From Ruminococcaceae bacterium UBA6855 (lineage in GTDB: Bacteria > Bacillota > Clostridia > Oscillospirales > Acutalibacteraceae): a stretch of DNA of 5,499 nucleotides. Shown here piece after piece: positions 5,491-5,499 of the stretch. Positions within the stretch are counted from its first letter, which is position 1, and every line of letters begins with the position of its first letter. The notes under the pieces are model-generated. The model was not told the DNA's origin and did no database searches. It saw nothing but the letters and a program-made list of their open reading frames with translations. The stretch covers positions 1 through 5,499 of the forward strand of contig DKDF01000027.1 of NCBI GenBank assembly GCA_002451755.1, given 5' to 3'. The position numbers and the translations under genes are program-made.

Positions 5491-5499
5491 ATGAACAAT
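5491..5499 (+). CDS. Start of a gene cut off by the window edge (candidate cas9 or other RNA-guided nuclease)
   Basis: Only three codons are visible (Met-Asn-Asn). The start is well supported: AGGGAGG (5477-5483) lies 7 nt upstream of the ATG. The identity cannot be read from the sequence. The suggestion of cas9 comes only from the tracrRNA-like RNA immediately upstream; iscB or an unrelated gene is possible. The 108-nt gap after the RNA terminator implies the gene needs its own promoter. The best I can see is TTGTTT (5427-5432), 17 nt, TAAACT (5450-5455), which is weak. Confidence 0.6.

Noticed and set aside
5385..5499. Frame running through 5385-5499 in a different phase from the ATG at 5491 (ending in KLELEEKIAGRKQDEQ)
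   Set aside because: It looks coding-like over its last 20 codons but has no start codon after the terminator, while ATG 5491 has an excellent ribosome binding site. It is kept only as a possible gene remnant.

Overview
The window looks like chromosome of a Gram-positive, probably gut-associated Clostridia bacterium (Oscillospiraceae/Ruminococcaceae-like). This rests on strong AGGAGG-type ribosome binding sites, consensus sigma-A promoters, short intergenic gaps with intrinsic terminators, GC-ending codons in genes set in AT-rich spacers, and the combination of GH3, GtrA and AMP-binding ligase genes. The taxon is an inference from style, not from a marker gene.

Layout, left to right. Positions 1-428 hold no convincing gene. 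About 30-345 is a GC-rich tract packed with short perfect hairpins, possibly a structured RNA or a dispersed repeat. A GH3-family adenylate-forming protein lies on the minus strand (492-2189) and ends at a strong terminator (429-480). A divergent spacer carries a good promoter (2382-2410) for a GtrA-family small membrane protein (2445-2960, GTG start), which also has its own terminator. A long-chain fatty acid-CoA ligase-like enzyme follows (3152-4804) with a structured leader and a terminator. GH3 and the CoA ligase both belong to the ANL adenylating superfamily and flank a putative polyprenyl-linked sugar flippase. A shared role in envelope lipid or glycan chemistry is possible but not shown.

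The last 450 bases are the most interesting part. A 13-bp perfect inverted repeat (5057-5088) abuts a consensus promoter (TTGACA, 16 nt, TATAAT; 5095-5122). This drives a transcript with a 43-codon ORF (5154-5285) that runs into a highly structured RNA (5251-5382) ending in an intrinsic terminator. The RNA contains GGAACTAAAACAAG followed by a GNRA-capped hairpin. That is the arrangement of anti-repeat, nexus and terminator seen in Cas9 tracrRNAs. A new gene with an excellent ribosome binding site starts at 5491, and only three codons are visible. The simplest reading is that the window stops at the edge of a type II CRISPR-Cas locus, with a tracrRNA just upstream of cas9. An IscB omegaRNA (HEARO) upstream of iscB is the main alternative. 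No CRISPR array and no cas protein sequence is visible, so this remains a prediction.
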